Assembly (NCBI GenBank): GCA_900553755.1
Contig: USEX01000003.1
Coordinates: 1 to 64,000 of the forward strand
Direction of reading: 5' to 3'
DNA: 64,000 nt
Source: an uncultured Clostridium sp.
Lineage (GTDB): Bacteria; Bacillota; Clostridia; TANB77; CAG-508
How positions within the stretch are numbered: the first letter of the stretch is position 1; each line of letters opens with the position of its first letter. Positions 17,514-25,277 of this stretch are shown one piece after another. A program made the translations under genes and the position numbers. Under the pieces are notes generated by a model that saw only the letters and a list, made by a program, of their open reading frames with translations, was not told where the DNA came from and made no database searches.

Positions 17514-18373
17514 TTAATTTCCTGTTCACAAGTATATTTTAATGGGATTTTATAAAAATCTTCATAAACTTTTTTCCATACTTGGTAATTCTTTTCTTTC
17601 ATTATTTCTGTATTTTCTTTTTCTGATAATTTCTCATCTGGATATACTGGTTCTTTAATATTTACTATATATTCTTGTACTGGGAATCCATCCTCACCAA
17701 TTATGTCGCTATCTTGCATTGTTATAAATATTGGTATTACAGGTACATTGTTTCTTGTAGCCATTTTATATGCTCCATCTTTAAGTGGCTTTGGTTTCTT
17801 ATAATTCCACCATAAACTTTGTTCTGGATAAATTAATATAAAATCTCCTCTTTGCAAAATCGTATCCACTGCTTTTATAAAGTTTACCATTGTTCTTTTA
17901 TTTGAGCTTAAAGGTAATGTATCGCAATTTCTAAACAAGAAACCATAAAATCCTGGGAAATTTGTATAATTTCCCTCTCTTATTACTTTGTATAATCTTT
18001 TATCTTTATTTTTTTCAGCCATTCTAAAAACTTTTTCTACTGTAAAAGAATCAAATGGATTAAAGTGATTGCATGTTAGCATTGCTCCTGTTTGAACTTT
18101 TTCTAAATTTTCTATTCCATTTACTTCTTTAATTATTAGTTTATTATCTCTTAAAATCTCATCTAGAAATTTTTCTCCAACCTTGTTTGCAACTCTTCTT
18201 TTTATTCTGCTTGTACTTTTTTCCTTTAAATAATCAACATTATCTGGCGTTAGAACTATTGTTGGCGGATCTTTTTCAGGATCAACATCAAAACGTCCTT
18301 CTTTTTCTAGTTTTGCTATTTCATCTAAAATTGCTAATCTATCTTGAGACTTTTCAACAATTTGCTCTTTCAT
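17510..18373 (-). CDS. PlsC-like acyltransferase
   Basis: 287 residues. An N-terminal extension of about 85 residues precedes an acyltransferase domain with a regular catalytic CNHFNPFD (His-x4-Asp), a substrate loop containing LSSNKRTM, and IYPEQSLWW in place of FPEGTR. It should acylate a lysophosphatidate-like acceptor; the exact substrate is unknown. It overlaps the neighbour on each side by one to four bases, in an operon with two GT8 enzymes and another acyltransferase. TATAGGAG lies upstream of its ATG. Confidence 0.8.
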   Translation of the reverse strand: MKEQIVEKSQDRLAILDEIAKLEKEGRFDVDPEKDPPTIVLTPDNVDYLKEKSTSRIKRRVANKVGEKFLDEILRDNKLIIKEVNGIENLEKVQTGAMLTCNHFNPFDSFTVEKVFRMAEKNKDKRLYKVIREGNYTNFPGFYGFLFRNCDTLPLSSNKRTMVNFIKAVDTILQRGDFILIYPEQSLWWNYKKPKPLKDGAYKMATRNNVPVIPIFITMQDSDIIGEDGFPVQEYIVNIKEPVYPDEKLSEKENTEIMKEKNYQVWKKVYEDFYKIPLKYTCEQEIK

Positions 18374-19308
18374 TACATTCTCCTATATTTTCTATCATCA
18401 CCAACACAATCACATTCTTTTTGTGCTAGTTCTCTCAATTTTTTATCACTTTCCATATCTTTAAATTTTTCTTCTTCTGTATAATTTTCTTTTATGCTTT
18501 GTATGATATCAAAGAATTCCGTTTGCTGAGCATATTTCCAAAAATATTCTTTATATAATATATCTTCAAAGTGCCAAGGTTTAAAGGCTAGATTGTAGTG
18601 TATTAAATGTAAATCTTCTCTTTTTACCGTATCTCCACCAATTGGCATTCTGTCCCATGTGTTTTCTATCAATTTTACTCTACCTTTGCACAATCTATTT
18701 AGATAATCTTGGTCTTGAGCCACAGAAAATTTTACTTTACTTAGTAAATACAAAAATTTATCTTGAAATTTGAATTTTCTTAGCTCATCTAGATTCATTA
18801 AAAGTATTCCAGCATTAAAATATCTTTTATGATCAGTTACTCCAACGACTAATTCTGCATATTCTTGGAAAACTTTTATTGTTTGTATTACGTCATCTGG
18901 TGCTGCAGCAACCAAATTATCTTCCATATCTATATTATATAAATCTGCTATATCTGATAAAACAACAATATCACTATCTAAATATAAAACCTTATCATAT
19001 TGTGGATATAAATCCGGAATAAATAATCTAAAATATGTAGTTGCTGAATAATAATCTCTTGTATACAACTTATCTTTTACTTTATTTATGTAATAATTTA
19101 AATCTACAAATTCTATATCTACATTTTCTTTTTGGTATTTATTTATTTTTGCTTGGTTTTCTTCACTTATATTCGTATATAATATTTTTATTGAATAATA
19201 ATTTTTATCTGATGCATTATCTATTAAAGATTGCAACGCTACAGCTAAAAACGGTATGTAAACATCATCAACTGTAAAGAAAATTGGTATTACTTCTGCT
19301 TTTTTCAT
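18373..19308 (-). CDS. Family 8 glycosyltransferase
   Basis: 311-residue retaining GT8 (LPS galactosyltransferase/glycogenin-like). Seen: N-terminal nucleotide-sugar fold with FFTVDDVY, the metal-binding D-x-D in LYLDSDIVV (about residue 104), YFNAGILLMNL, and a late HYNLAFKPWH motif where a His completes the metal site. It probably moves a hexose from a UDP-sugar to an envelope glycan or lipid. The start overlaps the end of the upstream GT8 gene by 41 bp, with AAAGGAG inside that gene. Confidence 0.88.
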   Translation of the reverse strand: MKKAEVIPIFFTVDDVYIPFLAVALQSLIDNASDKNYYSIKILYTNISEENQAKINKYQKENVDIEFVDLNYYINKVKDKLYTRDYYSATTYFRLFIPDLYPQYDKVLYLDSDIVVLSDIADLYNIDMEDNLVAAAPDDVIQTIKVFQEYAELVVGVTDHKRYFNAGILLMNLDELRKFKFQDKFLYLLSKVKFSVAQDQDYLNRLCKGRVKLIENTWDRMPIGGDTVKREDLHLIHYNLAFKPWHFEDILYKEYFWKYAQQTEFFDIIQSIKENYTEEEKFKDMESDKKLRELAQKECDCVGDDRKYRRM

Positions 19309-20173
19309 TCTTATCTCCTTTTATTATATTTTTTTGAAATTTTTGTTTATTTATTTTATTATATTCCTCTTTCCATCTGATATATTCATCTAAGTCTTCA
19401 TCGAAAGAATAGCATTTCAATATTTTATGAATTTCTTCAATTTGCCATTGCTTATAATTTTCAGTACGAGGATATGGAAATAGTAATAATCTCTTACAAA
19501 AATGGCATATTACTGTATCCTGTTTATTGAACTTTGATTGCTCATTGTAAATTCTTGGTAATAATAGTTTTTTTGTTGTAGACCAGAATATTGCATCTTG
19601 ATCAGCAAATATTAATTTTCTTCTTTTTAATAATCTTCTTGCTTTTTCAAATAGCTTTGTTTCTCTTACTTTAGCCATATTTATCAAAAGCATTCCTGCA
19701 TTTATATAATCATGTTTAATTATTTTTGAACCATATTTTTCTTTAACTGCTGCATATTCATATTCAGATATATCTGTATTATATAGTTCTTCTATATCGC
19801 CATTTGCCATCATATCAATATCTAAATATAGTATCTTGTCCGGCATATTAGGAACCAAATCTACCAACAGCCTCAACAAAGTATACGGAGTACAATAAGC
19901 ATTTTCGTTTTTTCCGTTTCCAAATTCCTGCTCGTACAATTCCGTAACATCGACTTTTATAACTGCATTGTTTTTATTTTTGCTTTTAACGACTTTATTC
20001 AGAAAGTCTATTTGCTCATCTGTAATAGCAGTATAGTCTGGATTTATCCTTGAAACATCCATTGTAAATATATAGCATCTTATATTTGCTTTGGTTTTAT
20101 TTGTTATTGAAATAAGCTCTGTAAGAGCTCCATCAAATACCTTACTATTACCACTTAAAAGTAAATTTATCAT
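19268..20173 (-). CDS. Family 8 glycosyltransferase, first gene of operon
   Basis: 301 residues. Same GT8 fold as the next gene but only distantly similar: D-x-D as LYLDIDMMA (about residue 118), YINAGMLLINM, and a terminal CHFCKR segment near the acceptor end. The basic C-terminus is embedded in the overlap with the next gene. AAGGGG precedes the ATG. It opens a five-gene run that continues through two acyltransferases to mnmA. Confidence 0.86.
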   Translation of the reverse strand: MINLLLSGNSKVFDGALTELISITNKTKANIRCYIFTMDVSRINPDYTAITDEQIDFLNKVVKSKNKNNAVIKVDVTELYEQEFGNGKNENAYCTPYTLLRLLVDLVPNMPDKILYLDIDMMANGDIEELYNTDISEYEYAAVKEKYGSKIIKHDYINAGMLLINMAKVRETKLFEKARRLLKRRKLIFADQDAIFWSTTKKLLLPRIYNEQSKFNKQDTVICHFCKRLLLFPYPRTENYKQWQIEEIHKILKCYSFDEDLDEYIRWKEEYNKINKQKFQKNIIKGDKNEKSRSNTNFLYS

Positions 20174-20263
20174 AACATCCCCTTATACATATAATCATAA
20201 ATATTATATATTATAAAAGGATTTTTTTCAACATTTTTTGCTAATTTCATATTTACTCTATTT

Positions 20264-20962
20264 TTACTCTTTAAATTCTTTTGCTAATTTTCCTATAGCC
20301 TTTGTTTCTATCCTAGATACATAGCTTCTAGATATTCCCATCATTTTTGCTATTTGTTTTTGGGTCTTAGGTTTCTTTCCATCTAACCCAAATCTTAACT
20401 CTATTATTAATTTTTCTCTATCGTGTAACACTTCTTTCATTTTCTGATAAAGTCTCTTAATTTTAAATTTCAAATCCACTTCTTCTTCAACATCTTTATC
20501 ATTGTTTTCTAATACTTCTTTTAATGTAACAGTATTATCATCTTTATCTTTTCCTATTGTATCTTCCAAATAAACTTCACTATTTGCTTTCTTATTGCTT
20601 CTTAGATACATTAATATTTCATTATCTATGCATCTTGAAACATATGTAGATAATCTAACTCCTTTTTCTGCATTAAAGCTATTTATACCTTTTATCAAAC
20701 CTATTGTGCCTATAGAAATTAGGTCATCTTGTTCTATTTTGGTTGCCATATACTTTTTGCAAACATGGGCAACTAATCTCAAATTTCTCTCAATTAATAT
20801 ATTTCGTGCCTCTTCATCACCATTTTTTAATCTCTCTAAACATGTTTTTTCTTCATCCGCAGTTAATGGTTCTGGAAATAATGAATTATTTGATATATAT
20901 CCTAATACAAAAACTGCAGATTGTATAAATGTAATAAAACCTATAAACGAGATTGCAAGCAT
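20264..20962 (-). CDS. sigK: Sporulation sigma factor K
   Basis: 232 residues. Begins with a hydrophobic pro-sequence (IGFITFIQSAVFVLGY) followed by sigma-70 region 2 (NLRLVAHVCKKY, DLISIGTIGLIK) and region 4 with a helix-turn-helix (QKQIAKMMGISRSYVSRIE). This matches SigK, the late mother-cell sigma factor of endospore formation, which is activated by removal of the pro-sequence by SpoIVFB after SpoIVB signalling; spoIVB is also in this window. The gene is uninterrupted, with no skin-type element. SigE is the alternative, but the short hydrophobic leader fits SigK better. Confidence 0.92.
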   Translation of the reverse strand: MLAISFIGFITFIQSAVFVLGYISNNSLFPEPLTADEEKTCLERLKNGDEEARNILIERNLRLVAHVCKKYMATKIEQDDLISIGTIGLIKGINSFNAEKGVRLSTYVSRCIDNEILMYLRSNKKANSEVYLEDTIGKDKDDNTVTLKEVLENNDKDVEEEVDLKFKIKRLYQKMKEVLHDREKLIIELRFGLDGKKPKTQKQIAKMMGISRSYVSRIETKAIGKLAKEFKE

Positions 20963-21029
20963 TTAAGCACCTCCAACAAATTACTATACCACAATATATG
21001 TTCTTTAATTTGTTAAAGTGCATGGCCTT

Positions 21030-22106
21030 CTATATTTTTATTTTATGAAGATTGTCTATCTCTGAATTAATTTTGTCAATATTTATTCCTTTTGCCTTTT
21101 CATCATTTATTTCATACTTTTTCTTAAAATTAATTATTTTATCTACACTTTCATTTATCCTCCTTATATCAATTTTATTCTTTTTTACTTTTTCAGCCAC
21201 ATACTTAATAATTTTATCTAATCTATCTTCTGTATTGCCTATTACAACCACATCATTTCCAGCTAATATTGCCTTATATACTGCCACTTCTGGTCTATAG
21301 TGCAATTTAATTGCTCCCATTTTTAAATCGTCTGTAATTATTAGTCCTTTAAATTTATATTTTTGTTTTAAATATGTATTGATTATTTTTTTAGATAATG
21401 ATGCTGGATTAAATCTATCCATAGATTTTACAACTAAATGCCCAACCATTATCGCATCACATCCATTTTTTATTGCTTCTTCAAATGGCTTCATATCTTC
21501 ATTTTCTAGCACTTCCTCATCTACGCTTATTTTTGGTAAAAAGAAATGAGAATCTTTTTCTGTTTGACCATGACCAGGAAAGTGTTTTACTGCCGCTATT
21601 ACTTTTTGACTTTGCATTGCTTTCATTACTTCTATGCCATATTTAGCAACATCTTCCTTATTTTCTCCATAGCATCTATCGCCTATTGCATGGTTATCTT
21701 TGAATCTCTTTATATCTAACACCGGTGCATAATTAAGGTTTATCCCACTTTCTCGTAATATTTTTCCTATTATTTTTCCACTTTGTTTTAATTTTTCCAT
21801 ATCATTCATCTGTGCAATTTTAAGTGCACTTTCCATTTTATGAATTTCGTTCGGAAGTCTGTTTACCCTTCCGCCTTCTTGGTCTATGCTAATAAATAGA
21901 GGAATTTCGTTTGTACTATTCTTTTCTTTAAATGTATTTATTAAATTTATCATACTTAGATAATCCGAATAATTTTTCTTATATACTAGAATTCCGCCAA
22001 TTTTTCTACTTGCAATAAACTCTGCTGTTTTTTCTGTTACTTCACTTTTATCTAAGTCCATTATTATCATTTGGGCAATTTTTTCTTCTATTGTTAAACT
22101 ATGCAT
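21030..22106 (-). CDS. nagZ: Beta-N-acetylhexosaminidase, family 3
   Basis: 358-residue GH3 enzyme that removes N-acetylglucosamine from muropeptides during cell-wall recycling. Seen: SIDQEGGRVNRL near residue 85, the catalytic-loop KHFPGHGQTEKDSH with the NagZ-type Asp/His pair, and ITDDLKMGAI with the nucleophile Asp. No signal peptide is visible, consistent with a cytoplasmic NagZ. AAGGAGGG lies upstream of the ATG. The gene is divergent from the DUF368 exporter. Confidence 0.93.
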   Translation of the reverse strand: MHSLTIEEKIAQMIIMDLDKSEVTEKTAEFIASRKIGGILVYKKNYSDYLSMINLINTFKEKNSTNEIPLFISIDQEGGRVNRLPNEIHKMESALKIAQMNDMEKLKQSGKIIGKILRESGINLNYAPVLDIKRFKDNHAIGDRCYGENKEDVAKYGIEVMKAMQSQKVIAAVKHFPGHGQTEKDSHFFLPKISVDEEVLENEDMKPFEEAIKNGCDAIMVGHLVVKSMDRFNPASLSKKIINTYLKQKYKFKGLIITDDLKMGAIKLHYRPEVAVYKAILAGNDVVVIGNTEDRLDKIIKYVAEKVKKNKIDIRRINESVDKIINFKKKYEINDEKAKGINIDKINSEIDNLHKIKI

Positions 22107-22184
22107 GCTTTTTCCCTCCTTAATTTCTCTAATTTTATCATATTATTTTATATCTAACAATATTGTATATTGAGGCAAATTCAT

Positions 22185-22985
22185 ATGAATTTTTTTATTA
22201 ATTTCTGTATTGGTATTTTAATAGGTTTTGGTGCAATAACTCCTGGTATTAGCAGTGGTGTTTTTTGTGTTATATTTGGAATCTATGAAAAACTAGTAAA
22301 TAGTACTATAAAATTTTTTAAAGATATTAAATCTAATTTTCTTTTCCTATTTCCTATATTTCTAGGTGCTTTGGCAGGTATAGTTTTATTTGGAAATGTT
22401 ATAAAGTTTTTCTTTACCTTTTATAATTTTCAAGCACGTTTTGCTTTCATTGGTCTCATTCTTGGCACTACTCCAGCCTTATTTAAGAAAGTATTTAAAA
22501 ACAAATGCATCCATATAAAAAATATAATTCCCATGCTTTTATCTTTTGCTATAGGAATTATACTTATAATTGTTGAAAAAAGATTAGAAATTAATTCTAA
22601 TTTCATAAGTTTTAATCTGCCATATCTGGTTTTCTCTGGCTTTATAATGTCTATTGGAATTATAGTTCCTGGTATAAGTAATACAGTTCTACTTATGTGC
22701 CTAGGCGTTTACTCTACATATATTTCTGCAATAGCCACATTAAATATTGCTATTCTTATACCTATTGGCATTGGTATAATTCTAGGCTCTATTATATGGC
22801 TAAAAGGCATTAATTATCTATTAGAGAGACACCATAATTCCACATTCTGTGCTATTATAGGATTTTCTTTAGGTTCTATTTTTGTACTATTACCTGAATT
22901 TTCTTTTTCTCTTACTGGGGTAGTTTCTCTGATAATTTGCTTTATTTGTGCAATTCTATCTTACAAATTATCTTGTAAAGAGTAA
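22185..22985 (+). CDS. DUF368 membrane protein, probable undecaprenyl-phosphate translocase
   Basis: 266 residues with about eight membrane helices. Seen: the N-terminal ITPGISSG motif and a second, internally repeated IVPGISNT, both hallmarks of DUF368. Members of this family (PopT) recycle undecaprenyl phosphate across the membrane for wall synthesis; function here is inferred from family. The ATG at 22185 has GAGG nine bases upstream; the in-frame TTG at 22170 has none. The 3' end is two bases from the convergent trhP stop, with no obvious terminator hairpin between them. Confidence 0.88.
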   Translation: MNFFINFCIGILIGFGAITPGISSGVFCVIFGIYEKLVNSTIKFFKDIKSNFLFLFPIFLGALAGIVLFGNVIKFFFTFYNFQARFAFIGLILGTTPALFKKVFKNKCIHIKNIIPMLLSFAIGIILIIVEKRLEINSNFISFNLPYLVFSGFIMSIGIIVPGISNTVLLMCLGVYSTYISAIATLNIAILIPIGIGIILGSIIWLKGINYLLERHHNSTFCAIIGFSLGSIFVLLPEFSFSLTGVVSLIICFICAILSYKLSCKE

Positions 22986-22987
22986 CT

Positions 22988-24229
22988 TTAGTTAGACTTT
23001 TTTCTACGTAAAATCCAACCTTTCTTTAAATCAAACGGTACTTCCATTTTTACTGTTTGTCCAGCTTTTCCAGGATTTACTGTTTGTATTTCTTCATTTG
23101 TATCTGTATCATACAATTTTTCTATCTTGAATTTTGGTGCTTCTATTTCATTTGGAATAAGCGCTTCTAATTCATCTCCAACAGTTAGCTTATTTTTTAT
23201 TTCTATTACCGCTACTTCACCCTTTTTATAATCTTCTAATACTTTTCCTCCAAATTCATAATTTGGATTATATTGTTTTCCTTCATATTCTTGAAAATCT
23301 TTATTATTTCTATCATTAAAATAGAAAGTTGTAAGCCCTCTAGTTTTTACTTTTTCTAGTTCTTTTAAATACTTTGTGTAATCATACCCATTTGGATTTG
23401 CAATATAATCATCTATTGCATTTCTGTATACGTTTACTACGCTTGCTAAATAGTATTCAGTTTTTAATCTGCCCTCTATCTTTAAGCTGTCTACTCCCAT
23501 TTCAACTATTTGTGGAATTTCTTTTATTAAGCACAAATCTTTTGAAGATAATATATATGTGCCATTTTCATCTGTTTCTACTGGCATTAAATTCCCTGGC
23601 TTATTTTTTTCTTCTAAGTACATATTATAAGCCCATCTGCAGCTTTGTGAGCAATCTCCTAAATTTGCTGACCTGCAAGATAGATATTCGCTTAAGAAAC
23701 ATCTTCCTGAATACGCCCAGCATAAAGCTCCGTGTATAAACATCTCCACTTCCAAGTTTTCTGGTTTGTTTTTCATTATTTCTTTTATTTGGTCTTTACT
23801 TGTTTCTCTTCCAAGTATTACTCTACTTGCTCCATTATCGTGCCAAAACTTTGCAGCATGATAACTTACAACATTTGCTTGTGTACTTACATGTATTTCT
23901 ATATTTGGAGCAATTTCTTTTATTTTTTGTATTACTCCTCCATCAGAAGCAATAATTGCATCAACATGTACTTCATCAAGCATTTTTACTTGTTTTTCTA
24001 TTTCTTCATAATTGCTGTCCCAAGCATATATATTTATGGCCGCATAAACTTTTTTGCCTATGGAATGCGCATATTTTATTGTCTTTTCTAAATCATTATC
24101 ATCTACTTCTGCTCTGCTTCTTAATGATAGCGATGCTGTTCCGCAATAAACTGCATCTGCTCCATACATAAACGCTATTTTTGCTTTTTCAAAAGAGCCT
24201 GCTGGGGCTAATAATTCTGGTTTTTTCAT
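22988..24229 (-). CDS. tRNA 5-hydroxyuridine synthesis protein (peptidase U32 family)
   Basis: 413 residues of the U32 family (YrrO/TrhP/RlhA type). Seen: N-terminal PELLAPAG, TIM-barrel residues 1-210, a four-Cys iron-sulfur pattern (CWAYSGRC, then CRSANLGDCSQSCRW), and a C-terminal beta-barrel. In E. coli and Bacillus TrhP enzymes start the ho5U34 modification of tRNA. It follows the trmR homologue by 44 bp, matching the trmR-trhP arrangement of Bacillus (yrrM-yrrN-yrrO), although only one U32 gene is present here. It is therefore most likely TrhP rather than the rRNA enzyme RlhA. Confidence 0.88.
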   Translation of the reverse strand: MKKPELLAPAGSFEKAKIAFMYGADAVYCGTASLSLRSRAEVDDNDLEKTIKYAHSIGKKVYAAINIYAWDSNYEEIEKQVKMLDEVHVDAIIASDGGVIQKIKEIAPNIEIHVSTQANVVSYHAAKFWHDNGASRVILGRETSKDQIKEIMKNKPENLEVEMFIHGALCWAYSGRCFLSEYLSCRSANLGDCSQSCRWAYNMYLEEKNKPGNLMPVETDENGTYILSSKDLCLIKEIPQIVEMGVDSLKIEGRLKTEYYLASVVNVYRNAIDDYIANPNGYDYTKYLKELEKVKTRGLTTFYFNDRNNKDFQEYEGKQYNPNYEFGGKVLEDYKKGEVAVIEIKNKLTVGDELEALIPNEIEAPKFKIEKLYDTDTNEEIQTVNPGKAGQTVKMEVPFDLKKGWILRRKKSN

Positions 24230-24273
24230 TTTTTTATTCCTCTTTTCATTATTTTTAATAACTAATTTTATGC

Positions 24274-24861
24274 TTATTTTTTCCTTGAAATTGCTAAGCC
24301 ATCTCCTACTTCTAATATCTCTGTTTCTAGTTCTGGATTCTCTGTCGTTTCTTTTATGTACTGCCTTAAATGTGTTACTGCCGTACGTTGTTTGTGTTTA
24401 TTGTAATCACTCATTACATAACCTTTATACAAAATATTATCTGCAAAAATTATTCCATCATCTTTTAACATTCTTAACGCCTGTTCTAAGAAAAATGGAT
24501 ATTTACCTTTAGCCGCATCAATAAATACAACATCATACTTATCGTTCATAGTCGGAAGAATCTCTACCGCATCTCCCTCATAAATATTTATTTTTTCTTC
24601 TACTCCTACCTTTTTAATATTTTCTTTAGCTTCTGTAATTCTTTCTTCATCTCTTTCAATTGTATCTATCTTTCCATTATCATTTAAATATTCAGAAAAG
24701 CACATTGCTGAATATCCTACTGCTGTACCTATTTCAAGTATCTTTTCTGGTTTTCTTTCATTCAAGATTTTTGCGATTACCTCTAATGTATCATCCATTA
24801 TAATTGGAATGTGTCTCTCAAGTGCATTTGCTTTTATTTTTAATAATTCTTCCTTGTTCAT
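24274..24861 (-). CDS. trmR: tRNA 5-hydroxyuridine methyltransferase
   Basis: 195-residue SAM-dependent O-methyltransferase of the COMT-like family. Seen: LEIGTAVGYSAM (motif I, about residue 42), DAAKGKYPFF and the metal-binding-type ADNILYKG. Bacillus TrmR (YrrM) converts ho5U34 to mo5U34 in tRNAs; the adjacent U32-family gene makes the ho5U, so the pair forms one pathway. A sigma-A promoter lies at 24907-24936 and AGAAGG precedes the ATG. The gene symbol rests on neighbourhood plus fold. Confidence 0.85.
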   Translation of the reverse strand: MNKEELLKIKANALERHIPIIMDDTLEVIAKILNERKPEKILEIGTAVGYSAMCFSEYLNDNGKIDTIERDEERITEAKENIKKVGVEEKINIYEGDAVEILPTMNDKYDVVFIDAAKGKYPFFLEQALRMLKDDGIIFADNILYKGYVMSDYNKHKQRTAVTHLRQYIKETTENPELETEILEVGDGLAISRKK

Positions 24862-24906
24862 TTTGTTTTCCTTCTTAATATAATTATTTTTATAAAACTG
24901 TATTTA

Positions 24907-24936
24907 ATTATAGCACCAATTAGTTAAATTTAGCAA
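24907..24936 (-). promoter_or_regulatory. Sigma-A promoter of trmR-trhP
   Basis: TTGCTA (24931-24936) and TATAAT (24907-24912), 18-bp spacer, on the minus strand, 45 bp before trmR. Confidence 0.7.
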
Positions 24937-25055
24937 GTTCTATAGTGTTTTCACTTTTTATGCAAACTCACATACTTTGACAAACTTTGCAATTGCTTTA
25001 TTATATAATACTAATGTGAAAGTACTAAAATCTATTATTGATTTATTTCAGTAAT

Positions 25056-25157
25056 AGAAAAACAGGCATTAATACGAAATGCCTGTTTTTTTGCAATTTT
25101 CATTGCGGTGGTTGTTTTCCCCTGATTTAGTGTAACTTTATGTCTCGCGAATGTTAC
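25056..25157 (-). ncRNA. Candidate structured small RNA upstream of trmR
   Basis: A minus-strand transcript of about 100 bases is framed by a promoter (25164-25191) and a strong terminator hairpin (25058-25092). Inside are two further helices: TGTAAC with GTTACA closing a 16-base loop, and GCAAT-GAAA-ATTGC with a GNRA-type loop. A segment between them contains GGGGAAAACAACC. I do not recognise a known family (6S, SRP RNA and common riboswitches were considered). It could also be a leader that attenuates trmR. Confidence 0.4.
25058..25092. terminator. Strong bidirectional terminator hairpin
   Basis: AAAAACAGGCATT (25058-25070) pairs with 25078-25090, followed by seven T on plus and five T on minus. 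No annotated gene ends near it, which suggests it ends short RNAs from one or both sides. Confidence 0.8.
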
Positions 25158-25163
25158 AATAAT

Positions 25164-25191
25164 ATTATACTGCATTTTAATTTTCTTGCAA
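25164..25191 (-). promoter_or_regulatory. Candidate promoter of the small RNA
   Basis: TTGCAA (25186-25191) and TATAAT (25164-25169), 16-bp spacer, on the minus strand, with no ORF immediately downstream. Confidence 0.55.
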
Positions 25192-25252
25192 TAATATTTT
25201 ACTATTTTCAAAAAAATCCTTCGACATCTTTCTCCTATTCTCTATACAACGC

Positions 25253-25274
25253 AAAACAAAATTCAATTTTGTTT
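25253..25274 (-). terminator. Weak terminator-like palindrome after typA
   Basis: AAACAAAATT-C-AATTTTGTTT (25254-25274), four bases after the typA stop. It is AT-only apart from two pairs and is followed by only four T, so efficiency is doubtful. Confidence 0.4.
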
Positions 25275-25277
25275 ATT

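Larger units (their letters stand above)
24937..25277. other. Long intergenic region without a protein gene
   Basis: No coding frame is convincing here. It holds a strong hairpin at 25058-25092, a minus-strand promoter at 25164-25191, possible plus-strand promoter boxes (TTGACA at 24977-24982 with TATTAT at 24999-25004) and a candidate small RNA, annotated separately. Confidence 0.7.

Noticed and set aside
20264..20962. Skin-type element or split sigK
   Set aside because: The gene is continuous, with regions 2 and 4 in one frame.
24937..25277. Known small RNAs or riboswitches (6S, SRP RNA, tmRNA, preQ1, c-di-GMP)
   Set aside because: None of their conserved cores can be read on either strand; left as unknown.
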